Below are positions 7,611 through 17,123 of a stretch of DNA of 36,174 nucleotides, piece by piece. Location: positions 1 through 36,174 of the forward strand of contig JAISZT010000021.1 of the NCBI GenBank assembly GCA_031284485.1. The letters are read 5' to 3'. The first letter of the stretch is position 1; the number at the start of each line of letters is the position of its first letter. The DNA comes from Desulfovibrio sp. Its GTDB lineage: Bacteria; Desulfobacterota; Desulfovibrionia; Desulfovibrionales; Desulfovibrionaceae. Below the pieces are notes generated by a model, which was not told the DNA's origin, did not search any database, and saw only the letters and a list, made by a program, of their open reading frames with translations. The translations under genes were made by a program, and so were the position numbers.

Positions 7611-8427
7611 ACGGGCCCTGTTCTTCATTCTGCTGCTGTGCCTGTTCAATGTTTCAAGCGTGGCGCGCGGCAACGCGCGCCCGCTGAAAATTGTGGCCGG
7701 CACTTCGCTGATTGAAGATGTTGTCCTTGACCTCACGGATGGGCAGGCGAAGATACAGACGCTCATTCCGGGATCTTCCTGTCCGGGGCACAATGACGTG
7801 AAGACAAGTGACTTTGTCTTCATGGCCGACGCCGATCTGGTGTTGTTGCATCCTTTCCAGAGAAATATGCCGCAAGTGGCCGCCATGGTGGGAGCCGTCT
7901 ACAAAGCAAGCGCGCAGATCATTATTATAGACGGCAAGGGAAGCTGGCTTATTCCTGAAAACCAGAAACGCGCCGCGCGCGACATTGCCGCCATCCTGAT
8001 CGCCGCGGCCCCGGAGAGAACCCGTGGCATCAATGCCCGCCTGGAAAGGCGCCTGGGCAATATTGAACAGGCGGAAACAGCAAGTCTGTCCAAACTGGCT
8101 TCGCTGAAAAACATTCCCGTGGTGGCCTGCGCCATGCAGGTCGAATTTCTGCGCTGGGCCGGCCTTGACGTTGTGGAAACATACAACCGCGCCGAGGAAA
8201 TGACGCTCAGGGACGTGGCGAATCTGATTGATCTGACGCGGGGGCGCGGCGTCGCGGGAGTTATCGACAATTATCAAAGCGGCGCGCAGGCCGGCCTGCC
8301 CCTCGCTCTGGAACTGAAGACAATGCATCTGGTTCTCTCCAACTTCCCCGGCTCAAGCGACGATGTGCCGGATTACGTAAGCCTGCTGCGCCATAATGTG
8401 CGCCAGTTGACGCAGCTTGCGCGGTGA
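7603..8427 (+). CDS. TroA/ZnuA-like metal-binding periplasmic protein
   Basis: ATG 7603 (274 residues) is preferred over an upstream in-frame ATG at 7549 because it gives a clean signal peptide (MDKRALFFILLLCLF) and has GCGAGG upstream. The start overlaps the methyltransferase stop. The layout is that of cluster A-I/TroA binding proteins: an N-lobe beginning KIVAGTSLIEDVV, PGHNDVKTSD with a likely ligand His63, a long linking helix, then a C-lobe. At the site where the family carries its third ligand His (hxAFxYla), this protein reads CAMQVEFLRWAGL, with Cys176 in that place by manual alignment. There is no His-rich loop. It should hand a transition metal, or a metal chelate, to the downstream permease. 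Confidence 0.8.
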   Translation: MDKRALFFILLLCLFNVSSVARGNARPLKIVAGTSLIEDVVLDLTDGQAKIQTLIPGSSCPGHNDVKTSDFVFMADADLVLLHPFQRNMPQVAAMVGAVYKASAQIIIIDGKGSWLIPENQKRAARDIAAILIAAAPERTRGINARLERRLGNIEQAETASLSKLASLKNIPVVACAMQVEFLRWAGLDVVETYNRAEEMTLRDVANLIDLTRGRGVAGVIDNYQSGAQAGLPLALELKTMHLVLSNFPGSSDDVPDYVSLLRHNVRQLTQLAR

Positions 8428-8430
8428 GCC

Positions 8431-9210
8431 GTGGCCGGCCGGATTCTTGCCGAAATCCGCGATGCGACGGTCTGTTTCAACCGGCGGCGCGTTCTTGACG
8501 CCGTTACCCTGACTGTTTCCACAGGGGATTTCTGGGCCTTGTTAGGCCCCAACGGAGCAGGGAAGTCCACCTTCCTTGGTCTTTTTAACGGATTGACGTC
8601 ATACGCCGCCGGTCGTGTGGAATACAGGGGCACAGTGGTCACGCCGAAAACCGCTTCTCGCGTCCGCCGGAAAATCGCCCACGTTTTTCAGTCCACAGAT
8701 GTTGACCCCAAGATGCCGATGACGGCCTTTGAAGCGGTGCTGGCCGGAACATACGGCAAATTGGGATTGTTCAGGGTGCCGGGCGCCAGAGAAAAAAAAC
8801 TGGCCATGGAAGCGCTGGCCGCAGTTGGCCTGTCGACCCTTGCCCAACGCCCTATCGGGCATTTGTCCGGCGGGGAGCGCCAGCGCATGGCGCTGGCAAG
8901 GGCTCTTGCCCAGGAACCGGAACTGCTGCTGCTTGACGAACCTACAGCCTCGCTGGACTGGCAGGCGCAGAGGGAAATACTCAATACGATTGAAACGCTG
9001 CGGCGGCAATACGATCTGACTGTTTTTATGGTCACGCATGATTTGAACGCGGCCCTGAGTCTGGCCGAAAAGGCGGCCATGCTGAAACAGGGCACGCTGC
9101 TTTGGAGCGGCCCGGCGGAGGCGGCCATGAATCCGGAGCTTCTCAGCGCGCTGTATGATGTCCCTGTCAGCATTGCCGCCTGCGAAAAGCGCAAGGTAGC
9201 CCTTTTTTGA
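8431..9210 (+). CDS. ABC transporter ATPase, metal (ZnuC/MntB type)
   Basis: 259 residues starting at GTG 8431, 3 bases after the binding-protein stop, with GGTGAG inside the preceding gene's end. Walker A GPNGAGKST, Q-loop VFQSTD, signature LSGGERQRMALARAL, Walker B LLLLDEPTASLD and the H-loop MVTHDLN are all intact. Its place between a TroA-like binding protein and an ABC-3 permease makes it the energising subunit of a metal importer at the inner membrane. Position inside the operon suggests strict coupling of translation. Confidence 0.92.
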   Translation: MAGRILAEIRDATVCFNRRRVLDAVTLTVSTGDFWALLGPNGAGKSTFLGLFNGLTSYAAGRVEYRGTVVTPKTASRVRRKIAHVFQSTDVDPKMPMTAFEAVLAGTYGKLGLFRVPGAREKKLAMEALAAVGLSTLAQRPIGHLSGGERQRMALARALAQEPELLLLDEPTASLDWQAQREILNTIETLRRQYDLTVFMVTHDLNAALSLAEKAAMLKQGTLLWSGPAEAAMNPELLSALYDVPVSIAACEKRKVALF

Positions 9211-9229
9211 AGGTCAGGTCAGGACAAAA

Positions 9230-10048
9230 ATGGAATCATTTTTTCAGTATGAATTTTTGCGGCGCGCGCTGCTGATGGCCGTGGTGGGGGGAAGCGTCTG
9301 CGGCTGCATGGGGGTGTTCGTCGTCCTGTGGCGCATGAGTCTGGTCGGCATGTGCATTTCCCACGCGGCTTTCGCGGGAGCGCTCATCGGTCTCTGGCTG
9401 GGTTTTCCCCCTCTGGCCGGCGGTCTGGCCGCCAGCCTGGGCGCGGCCTCTCTGGTGGGGCCGCTGGCCGAACGCCCCGGTTTCAGCCTGGACACGGCAA
9501 TCGGCGTCATATTTTCCCTTGTCATGAGCCTTGCCATGATGGCCCTGGGAATGCTGCCCGGCGCGAGAACCGAGGGATTAAGCCTGATATGGGGCAATCT
9601 TCTGATCGTGACCGTTGTCGACTTGTGGCTCATGGGCGCGGTCGCGCTGCTGCTTGCCGTGTTCATCTTTTTTCTTTTCAAGGAGATACAGGCCATCATC
9701 GGCCAGCGTCAGGCCGCTCTTGCCTCCGGCATCCCTGTCCGGGCCATTTATTACGCCAGCCTTGTCATGATGGGGCTGACAGTCGCCTTTTCCCTCAAGG
9801 CGATAGGCGGTCTCCTCATTTTTTCCCTCATCGTCACGCCGGCGGCCACAGCCTTACAGGTAACGTACAGGTTAAGCCGCATGTTTGTTTTGTCGGCGGT
9901 CTTCGGCGCGGCGGCGGCAGTGCTCGGGCTTTGGCTCTCATTCTACTTCGCCTTGCCGACAGGGGCCGCCATCGTTCTGGTGGCGACAATCATGCTGGCC
10001 CTGTCCATGATTTTTTCTCCGAAAAAGAAACTTGCGCTTTCCGACTGA
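9230..10048 (+). CDS. ABC-3 family metal transporter permease (ZnuB/MntC type)
   Basis: 272 residues with about eight hydrophobic helices. The N-terminus (FLRRALLMAVVGGSVCG) and the later GGLLIFSLIVTPAATAL are characteristic of ABC-3 metal permeases, the latter being the conserved segment near the ATPase contact. It starts 19 bp after the ATPase gene. It forms the inner-membrane channel for the metal delivered by the TroA-like protein. Nothing in it looks truncated or unusual. Confidence 0.92.
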   Translation: MESFFQYEFLRRALLMAVVGGSVCGCMGVFVVLWRMSLVGMCISHAAFAGALIGLWLGFPPLAGGLAASLGAASLVGPLAERPGFSLDTAIGVIFSLVMSLAMMALGMLPGARTEGLSLIWGNLLIVTVVDLWLMGAVALLLAVFIFFLFKEIQAIIGQRQAALASGIPVRAIYYASLVMMGLTVAFSLKAIGGLLIFSLIVTPAATALQVTYRLSRMFVLSAVFGAAAAVLGLWLSFYFALPTGAAIVLVATIMLALSMIFSPKKKLALSD

Positions 10049-10077
10049 TATCCGGAAAGGGCGGGGAAACGGCCGGC

Positions 10078-10824
10078 ATGAATTCCATACTCCGCGACAT
10101 CACGCAGCAAACCGCTCCGACAGCACAGCGGGCGCTCCGCCTTGGGTTTCTTTGCTCTGTATGTCTGCACGGCGGCATTGTGGGTGCGCTTTTGTTTTTC
10201 CCGGACAGCGGCGCGGAGAACAACGGACAAATATTTCAGGTTTCTCTGGTGGAATTTGCCCGTCCGGGCGTTCAGGGGGCATCCGTGCCGGAACCGCCCG
10301 AAGCAGTCTTTCGGGCGACGTCGTCGCCTCCGGCCTTCGCGCCTGAACCGGAAGTCGCCCCCCCGCCGCCGGAGCCAAAAATAATCAGCCCAAGGCGAAA
10401 GCCTCCGGAAAGGACGCGGCCCGCGCCGAAACCCGCAGCATCTTCGCAACGGCCTGCAGACGCCACGGGAGAGCAGTCTTCGTCTCCGGGGGACTCCTCC
10501 GGCCCGCCGCAACGTCAATTGGGCGGTTTTTCCGCCCATGACCAGAATCGCGTGGATCAGCGCCCGTCCATTGTGCGCAGGGTTGCCCCTGAATATCCCG
10601 CCAGGGCCAGACGGATGCGTATCGAAGGCGTGGTTGTTGTGGAGCTGGTTGTTGATGCCGCCGGTCTGCCCAGAGCGTGCGCCGTCCGCTCCGCCGAGCC
10701 GCCGGGGCATTTTGAGCAAGCCGCTCTTGATGCCGCGCAAAAAACGCGTTTCCTGCCGGGGAAAATCAAAGGCGTCTCTATCAATACGCTGGTTCTGCTG
10801 CCTTTTGCCTTCAAGTTGCGCTGA
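10078..10824 (+). CDS. tonB: TonB energy-transducing protein
   Basis: ATG 10078 is chosen (248 residues) with GGGCGGGGA upstream. One transmembrane helix (about residues 22-41, LGFLCSVCLHGGIVGALLFF) is followed by a Pro-rich periplasmic spacer (APEPEVAPPPPEPK and similar) and a C-terminal TonB domain with APEYPARARRMRIEGVVVVE, ending near FAFKLR. It is the last gene of the operon and is probably dedicated to the receptor at 4815. No exbB or exbD lies nearby, so it must share an ExbBD complex encoded elsewhere. Confidence 0.9.
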   Translation: MNSILRDITQQTAPTAQRALRLGFLCSVCLHGGIVGALLFFPDSGAENNGQIFQVSLVEFARPGVQGASVPEPPEAVFRATSSPPAFAPEPEVAPPPPEPKIISPRRKPPERTRPAPKPAASSQRPADATGEQSSSPGDSSGPPQRQLGGFSAHDQNRVDQRPSIVRRVAPEYPARARRMRIEGVVVVELVVDAAGLPRACAVRSAEPPGHFEQAALDAAQKTRFLPGKIKGVSINTLVLLPFAFKLR

Positions 10825-10879
10825 AAACCCAAAACAAAAGCCGTTCTTCCAAGCCTATGCAAAACTTAGCAAATCAGTT

Positions 10880-10921
10880 AAAAGCCCCCGGCCATCCATA
10901 CTATGAAGACCGGGGGCTTTT
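10880..10921. terminator. Bidirectional intrinsic terminator between tonB and groEL
   Basis: AAAAGCCCCCGG (10880-10891) and CCGGGGGCTTTT (10910-10921) form a perfect 12-bp stem with an 18-base loop. A-rich and T-rich flanks on both sides suit termination of the convergent tonB operon and groESL. Confidence 0.85.
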
Positions 10922-10948
10922 CATGTTTCAGATGTTTTTTTTGTCGGC

Positions 10949-12616
<1,668 letters not shown>

Positions 12617-12632
12617 TTAGTGATTGGTTATA

Positions 12633-12920
12633 TCAGCCGATTATGGCAAGGATATCTTCTTCACGCATGACAAGATGCTCAATGCCGTCCAGCTTGACTT
12701 CGGTGCCGGCGTACTTGTTGAAGAGCACTTCATCACCGGCCTTGACGGCCAGGGCGATGCGGGAACCGTTGTCCGCAATCTTGCCGGGGCCGGCAGCGAT
12801 GACCTGCCCCTTGGAGGGCTTCTCTTTGGCTGTGTCGGGGATATACAGGCCTCCGGATGTTTTTTCTTCGGATTCAAGACGTTTGACCAGCACACGGTCG
12901 TTAAGGGGCGTCAGCTTCAT
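12633..12920 (-). CDS. groES: Co-chaperonin GroES
   Basis: 95 residues from [19 protein letters not shown], with AGGGAGG upstream; an upstream in-frame extension is rejected because it lacks family similarity. The mobile-loop region ([19 protein letters not shown]) and the ending DILAIIG are typical. It caps the GroEL ring. No perfect CIRCE element (TTAGCACTC inverted repeat) and no clear sigma-32 promoter were found in the 262 bases upstream. Confidence 0.97.
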   Translation of the reverse strand: MKLTPLNDRVLVKRLESEEKTSGGLYIPDTAKEKPSKGQVIAAGPGKIADNGSRIALAVKAGDEVLFNKYAGTEVKLDGIEHLVMREEDILAIIG

Positions 12921-13080
12921 AATTTTCCTCCCTAAAATTTTTATTGCCTCGCAGGCACATGCGGCCATCCGCGACAGGCGAATGAACCGGGACTATTGCG
13001 CGTATCGGACCGCTGAACTCGTTGTTTCACGGCGCGGTCCCGCACCGGCATACAAATAAGACATGCTTTCGGCTTGAAAA

Positions 13081-13121
13081 GGGGGGGGAGCAAAAAAAAT
13101 TGCTTTTTTTTTGCTGAAAAA
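13081..13121. repeat. Homopolymer cluster with A/T hairpin upstream of groES
   Basis: Eight G (13081-13088) are followed by AGC, eight A, TTGC, nine T and GCTG, then six A. AGCAAAAAAAA (13089-13099) and TTTTTTTTGCT (13105-13115) form a perfect 11-bp stem with a 5-base loop. It lies 68 bp beyond the ACT-domain gene on the minus strand and could end that transcript, though the stem is weak. Such tracts also slip easily during replication. Confidence 0.4.
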
Positions 13122-13182
13122 ATATAAAACACTATATTTCAAATAGTTGCGCGTGTGAAAGAAAAGAGTGCCGGCAGTGAAA

Positions 13183-13614
13183 TCAGAGCTGGCAAAGTTT
13201 TTCCGACGGAATAATGGTATAATTTTCGGCGTTGAGCACTTCTATGGCCTGATCCACCTTGTCGAAACGGAAAATCATCACCGCGCTTGACGGCTCACGC
13301 TGTACAAAGGCGTACATATATTCCACATTGATGCCGTTTTGTGAAACAAGCTGGAGCACGTCGTCAAGGCCGCCGGGCGTGTCCGGCACTTCCACGGCGA
13401 CAACGCTGGTGCGGCCAAGTGTAAAGCCCTTTTCCTTGAGCACAATCTGCGCTTTGGCGTGTTCGCAGACTATCATGCGCAAAATGCCGAAGTCCGACGT
13501 GTCCGCGAGGGAGAGCGCGCGTATGTTGATGCCCGCCTCGGCCAGGGTATGGGTCACTTCCGCAAGACGCCCGGCGCGATTTTCCAAAAAAACGGATAGT
13601 TGTTCTGCTTTCAT
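13183..13614 (-). CDS. Tandem ACT-domain protein
   Basis: 143 residues made of two ACT domains: the first starts [18 protein letters not shown], the second around [22 protein letters not shown] domains bind amino acids or related ligands. This two-domain form often lies next to phenylacetate- or arylacetate-CoA ligase genes in anaerobes, but here its partner is tatA (14 bp upstream on the same strand). AAGAGGAC precedes the start. A regulatory, ligand-sensing role is likely, but its target is unknown. Confidence 0.85.
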   Translation of the reverse strand: MKAEQLSVFLENRAGRLAEVTHTLAEAGINIRALSLADTSDFGILRMIVCEHAKAQIVLKEKGFTLGRTSVVAVEVPDTPGGLDDVLQLVSQNGINVEYMYAFVQREPSSAVMIFRFDKVDQAIEVLNAENYTIIPSEKLCQL

Positions 13615-13628
13615 GGGTCAGTCCTCTT

Positions 13629-13835
13629 TCAGCCTTTGGGGGAGTCATTTCCGGAAGAAGCCGTTTTGCCGCTTTTGGGGGTGATGTCGATTTCATCCGG
13701 TTCCGACGACGCGCGGCGGAAGTTACGGATAGCCCGACCAAGCCCGCCGCCGATTTCCGGCAATTTGTTGGCGCCGAAGATAAGCAGGCCAATCACAAGG
13801 ATGAGCAGTAATTCCTGCATGCCGATGCCGAACAT
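13629..13835 (-). CDS. tatA: Sec-independent translocase subunit TatA/TatE
   Basis: 68 residues: a short N-terminus, one hydrophobic helix ([15 protein letters not shown]), the [10 protein letters not shown] hinge, an amphipathic helix ([13 protein letters not shown]) and an acidic/polar tail. This is the standard TatA layout. TatA multimers form the pore for folded, twin-arginine-signalled proteins. No tatB or tatC is adjacent, so the rest of the system is elsewhere. It is co-directional and nearly contiguous with the ACT-domain gene. Confidence 0.93.
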   Translation of the reverse strand: MFGIGMQELLLILVIGLLIFGANKLPEIGGGLGRAIRNFRRASSEPDEIDITPKSGKTASSGNDSPKG

Positions 13836-13957
13836 GGGGTTAGCCTCCGTTTGGATGTTGGGGCACGGATCATTTCAGCCAGGGCAACAAGAGCTGGATG
13901 TCTGATGACGCGAACCAGATAATTTATAAGCCAGCCCGGCGGCAAGGTCAAGGTCTG
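13836..13957. other. Non-coding stretch upstream of tatA
   Basis: Together with the repeat element at 13958-14084 this makes a 325-base gap before the acetyltransferase gene. It should contain the tatA promoter on the minus strand. No clear -35/-10 pair, RNA or further repeat was recognised. Confidence 0.4.
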
Positions 13958-14084
13958 CCATAATCCACCACGCAAAACAGCAAGCCGCCAGAATAGCCGG
14001 ATTTTAGGGAATATTCCCTCATCGAAATTTTTACAAAAACAACAAATTTTACACCATGTTGCATCCTTGTGTGGTGGATTATGG
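13958..14084. mobile_element. MITE-like element A (14-bp terminal inverted repeats)
   Basis: CCATAATCCACCAC at 13958-13971 and its exact reverse complement at 14071-14084 enclose 99 bp of non-coding DNA. The same 14-mer pair recurs at 14943-15103. Perfect terminal repeats around a short non-coding core suggest a miniature inverted-repeat element, or the ends of a degenerate IS. No target-site duplication is evident. The element separates tatA from its upstream region. Confidence 0.5.
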
Positions 14085-14160
14085 ATCAGAAGCCCGCTTG
14101 ACGCAGTCATCGGGCAAAAGATAATATTTGGAAATAGCCCCTATACGCTGGAGAGACGCC

Positions 14161-14736
14161 ATGACAGCATGTTGCTCCATCCCCGAAACGCCGTCAGAGT
14201 CTTTAACTGGCAATGCCCGTTTTTTTGGTGAAACGATTATCCGTCCCGCAGTTTCTGCCGATTGCCACAGAATTACGAATTTGGCAACCGTGGCATACGG
14301 ACGCTATCTGGAACGCATGGATAAAAAACCTGCTCCTATGATAGAAGACTATGCGGGGCGTATTGCCGAAGGCCTTATATTTGTTCTTGAAATTCAATCA
14401 TCTTGTCCAGACGGCGAAAAAAGGGATTTGGAATCCCAAGCTCTTTTTTCCACTTCTCCAGCAATAGCTGGCTTCATCATGCTTTCGCCGGGAAAAGACG
14501 CCATGCTACTCAATAACTTGGCTGTCCATCCAGCAGTGCAAGGACAAGGTTATGGGAAGAAGCTGATGGCCTTTGCAGAAGGAATGGCTTGCAAGGCGGG
14601 TTTCTGCCGGATTTCTCTCTATACCAATGAGGTCATGACTGAAAATTTACGATTTTACCATCGCCTTGGGTACACTGAAACCCATCGTGCCACGGAAGAA
14701 GGTTTTAACCGCGTTTTCTTTTCTAAAAATCTTTAA
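14161..14736 (+). CDS. GNAT-family N-acetyltransferase
   Basis: 191 residues from ATG 14161, chosen for GGAGAG 5-10 bases upstream; an upstream TTG is less likely. The acetyl-CoA-binding motif A is clear: LLNNLAVHPAVQGQGYGKKL, with the Q/GxGxG/A loop. The later LYTNEVMTENLRFYHRLGY is the usual C-terminal motif B region of GNAT enzymes. It probably acetylates a small molecule or a protein amine. The gene looks AT-richer than its neighbours and lies alone between two copies of a 14-bp inverted-repeat pair, which suggests it came in as a mobile passenger. The substrate is unknown. Confidence 0.85.
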   Translation: MTACCSIPETPSESLTGNARFFGETIIRPAVSADCHRITNLATVAYGRYLERMDKKPAPMIEDYAGRIAEGLIFVLEIQSSCPDGEKRDLESQALFSTSPAIAGFIMLSPGKDAMLLNNLAVHPAVQGQGYGKKLMAFAEGMACKAGFCRISLYTNEVMTENLRFYHRLGYTETHRATEEGFNRVFFSKNL

Positions 14737-14746
14737 TACTGATATC

Positions 14747-14774
14747 TGCGTTAAAAAGTAAACTTTTTAACGCA
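14747..14774. terminator. Perfect 13-bp hairpin after the acetyltransferase gene
   Basis: TGCGTTAAAAAGT and ACTTTTTAACGCA (loop AA) begin 10 bases after the stop codon. It may act as a terminator by position, but the stem is AT-rich and is not followed by a T run. It is also the first of five consecutive hairpins. Confidence 0.45.
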
Positions 14775-14779
14775 AGATC

Positions 14780-14872
14780 GTCGGCCGAAAAGCGCGGTTT
14801 TCTGCCGACTTACGCCGCTACGCGGCGCATCGGCCTTGCGGCCGATGTTTACCGATTTCTGTGGAAATCGGT
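14780..14872. repeat. Array of four further contiguous hairpins
   Basis: Four stems follow one another with gaps of 0-3 bases. They are 14780-14809 (12-bp arms with one mismatch, loop GCGCGG), 14813-14827 (CGCCGC/GCGGCG), 14828-14847 (CATCGGCC/GGCCGATG) and 14851-14872 (ACCGATTTC/GAAATCGGT). With the hairpin at 14747 they fill 126 bases almost completely. This could be a structured RNA, a repeat-family element (REP-like) or a transposon end. No coding potential was seen. Confidence 0.55.
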
Positions 14873-14942
14873 AATACAGAGCGATGTTGGAAAATTTTAC
14901 TGATAATCGCACAGGAAAATAAATTTTTCAATGCAAGATTGT

Positions 14943-15103
14943 CCATAATCCACCACGGTCAGGCCGAACATCTTTTGCTCTCGGTAGATTCCGACATACT
15001 GCTCTCACCAGATTGGTGATGAAAATTTTTCCTTATGTTCATGTATCTATTGGTTTTTACAAATAAAATAGTGTGTTTCTCTTTTTAACGTGGTGGATTA
15101 TGG
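14943..15103. mobile_element. MITE-like element B (same 14-bp terminal inverted repeats)
   Basis: CCATAATCCACCAC (14943-14956) and GTGGTGGATTATGG (15090-15103) enclose 133 bp of AT-rich non-coding DNA. The ends are identical to those of element A, but the inner sequences are unrelated by eye. The outermost ends (13958 and 15103) also form an inverted pair around the acetyltransferase gene and the hairpin array, 1146 bp in total. No target duplication was identified. Confidence 0.5.
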
Positions 15104-15202
15104 ATAATCCCCCTTTCCTCCATACCTGCCTGATCGGGTGGTTTTTAACAATACACTTTGGAATGTCTTTTTGTTAACATATAAAAAACACAAGGACAAA
15201 CC

Positions 15203-16054
15203 ATGAACGTCATCCGGGCAAAAACAGCGGGATTCTGCATGGGCGTCAGCCTTGCCCTGAAAAAACTGGACACCGCCCTGCTTGAGGCCGCGCCGCGCGC
15301 CAACCGCGTCTGCACACTGGGGCCGATCATCCACAACCCCCAGGTTCTTGAAGAATATGAAGCAAAAGGCGTTGTCTGCGCGGACGACGCCACGCAGCTT
15401 CTGCCCGGCGACCATGTGCTCATCCGCGCCCACGGCCTCTCCAGTCAGGAGGAAGACGCCGTGCGCGCGGCAGCCGGCAACGTTGTTGACGCGACCTGCC
15501 CGCGGGTTAAAAAAGCGCAACTGGCTATCGGCAAGGCTACAAAAGACGGCGCGGTTCTGTTGTTGTTCGGCGAAGCCAATCACCCGGAAGTACGCGGGCT
15601 TGTTTCCTACGCCCGCGGTCCGGCGCATGTTTTCGGCAATCTTGAAGAATTCGAAAGGCTGCGCCTGACCAAGGATCCGGTTTTCGTGCTCGCTTCCCAG
15701 ACAACGCAGGATCGCCGGCATTTTATGGAAATAAAAAAAATGCTGTGCAAGCGTTTTGAGCGGCTGACAGTGCTTTCCACCATCTGCGATGCGACGCGCC
15801 ACCGCCAGAAAGAAGCGCGTGACATTGCCTCTTCGGTGGACGTTATGGTAATTGTAGGAGGCAGACAGAGCGGTAACACCCGTAGATTGGCGGACATAGC
15901 GGCTTTGAGCGGCATTGAGATTTTTCATGTGGAAACCCCGGACGAACTTGATCCAAAAAGATTTACGGAAAAAACAAGGGCAGGCCTAACGGCCGGCGCG
16001 TCTACACCGAAAAGACTTATTGACGCCACGGAACTGTGGCTGTCGACCCTGTGA
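15203..16054 (+). CDS. ispH: 4-hydroxy-3-methylbut-2-enyl diphosphate reductase (IspH/LytB)
   Basis: 283 residues. IspH catalyses the last step of the MEP isoprenoid pathway, reducing HMBPP to IPP and DMAPP with a [4Fe-4S] cluster. The three cluster cysteines are present: Cys12 (AGFCMGV), Cys99 (DATCPRV) and Cys195 (TICDAT). Substrate-binding histidines His44 (IIHNP), His77 (RAHG) and His127 (NHPEV) are also visible. CAAGGAC stands before ATG 15203. The gene is followed by cheV after 36 bp. Its promoter must lie in or just after MITE-like element B. Confidence 0.96.
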   Translation: MNVIRAKTAGFCMGVSLALKKLDTALLEAAPRANRVCTLGPIIHNPQVLEEYEAKGVVCADDATQLLPGDHVLIRAHGLSSQEEDAVRAAAGNVVDATCPRVKKAQLAIGKATKDGAVLLLFGEANHPEVRGLVSYARGPAHVFGNLEEFERLRLTKDPVFVLASQTTQDRRHFMEIKKMLCKRFERLTVLSTICDATRHRQKEARDIASSVDVMVIVGGRQSGNTRRLADIAALSGIEIFHVETPDELDPKRFTEKTRAGLTAGASTPKRLIDATELWLSTL

Positions 16055-16090
16055 TTTTTATACGGAATGCGCCGCGCATCAGGAGGCGAT

Positions 16091-17104
16091 ATGGCTCAAA
16101 CGACAAATATTCTGCTGGAAGCAGGCACCAACGAACTGGAGGTTGTGGAATTTTATCTTGATGAAGCCGACAAACCGGCAGTATACGCCAATGCCGAACC
16201 AACGCCGCCGGCAAACGGCGCCGGCGTTTACCGCGGATATTACGGGGTCAATGTTGCCAAGGTACTGGAAATCATACGCATGCCCAAGGTAACCGAACTG
16301 CCGGAAGTACAGCATCCGAGTGTTCTCGGCGCGTTCAATCTGCGTTCGCGCATCATCCCCCTTGTTGATCTGGCGCTGTGGCTGGGCAAGATTCACGTTG
16401 ACGCGGCCGACCAGCAAAAAACCATTGTCACGGAATTCAACAACATCACTACGGCTTTCATGGTGTCCGGCGTCAACCGCATCCACAGAATAAGCTGGGA
16501 ACGCGTGGAGCCGCCCAATGGGTACGTGGCCTCGGTGTCGCACAACACGGTTATCGGCGTTGTGCAACTGGAAAACCGCATTGTTTTTCTGCTGGATCTG
16601 GAAAAAATTGTGGCCGACCTGAACCCCAAACTGGGCCTGCGCCTCGACGACCTTGGCAAAGACTGGACCAACTCCGGCTACAAGGCTCTCATTGCCGACG
16701 ATTCGGCCCTTGTGCGCGAAATGCAGCGGGATTTGCTGGAAAAAGCCGGGTTTGCCGTGGAAGTTGTTTCCAACGGCCGTCTGGCCTGGGACCGCCTTGT
16801 GGAATTCAGACGCCGCTGCGAGGAAGAACGGCGCCCCATCACCGATTTTGTCCATGTTGTTGTTTCAGATATTGAAATGCCGGTTATGGACGGCCTCAAC
16901 CTGACAAGCCGGATCAAGGAAGATTCGCTGCTCAAACACCTGCCCGTGCTGCTTTTTTCATCTCTTATCACGGACAAGTTGCGCCACAAGGGCGACAGCG
17001 TGGGCGCGGACGGCCAGATATCCAAGCCGGAAGTTACCCATCTCGCCAGAAGAGCGCTTACCCTGATCCAGGAACGTGAAGCGCGCCCTGTGAACCCGGT
17101 CTGA
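16091..17104 (+). CDS. cheV: CheV-type chemotaxis coupling protein (CheW + receiver)
   Basis: ATG 16091 is chosen because a perfect AGGAGG lies at 16081-16086; the protein has 337 residues. About 1-170 is a CheW domain (YYGVNVAKVLEIIR, then VLGAFNLRSRIIPLVDLALW). About 195-330 is a receiver domain (ALIADDSALVREMQ, then VVVSDIEMPVMDG with the phospho-acceptor Asp). CheV couples chemoreceptors to CheA and tunes adaptation through phosphorylation. No other chemotaxis gene is adjacent. The presence of CheV implies a motile organism. Confidence 0.93.
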   Translation: MAQTTNILLEAGTNELEVVEFYLDEADKPAVYANAEPTPPANGAGVYRGYYGVNVAKVLEIIRMPKVTELPEVQHPSVLGAFNLRSRIIPLVDLALWLGKIHVDAADQQKTIVTEFNNITTAFMVSGVNRIHRISWERVEPPNGYVASVSHNTVIGVVQLENRIVFLLDLEKIVADLNPKLGLRLDDLGKDWTNSGYKALIADDSALVREMQRDLLEKAGFAVEVVSNGRLAWDRLVEFRRRCEEERRPITDFVHVVVSDIEMPVMDGLNLTSRIKEDSLLKHLPVLLFSSLITDKLRHKGDSVGADGQISKPEVTHLARRALTLIQEREARPVNPV

Positions 17105-17123
17105 TGCTAAATGAGAGGAACAA

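Noticed and set aside
6996..7886. 296-codon frame antisense to the methyltransferase and binding-protein genes
   Set aside because: Composition is that of an antisense shadow and the opposite strand holds two clear protein families.
9328..10077. Long upstream in-frame extension of TonB through the permease gene
   Set aside because: The extension overlaps a conserved ABC-3 permease in another frame; ATG 10078 has a ribosome site and starts the normal TonB N-terminus.
12921..13080. CIRCE element or sigma-32 promoter for groESL
   Set aside because: No TTAGCACTC inverted repeat and no CTTGAA/CCCCAT pair in the right orientation was found; a CTTGAA occurs only on the wrong strand.
13958..15103. 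Reading the repeated 14-mers as a CRISPR array
   Set aside because: Only four copies in alternating orientation, with irregular spacing and a gene between them; no cas genes.
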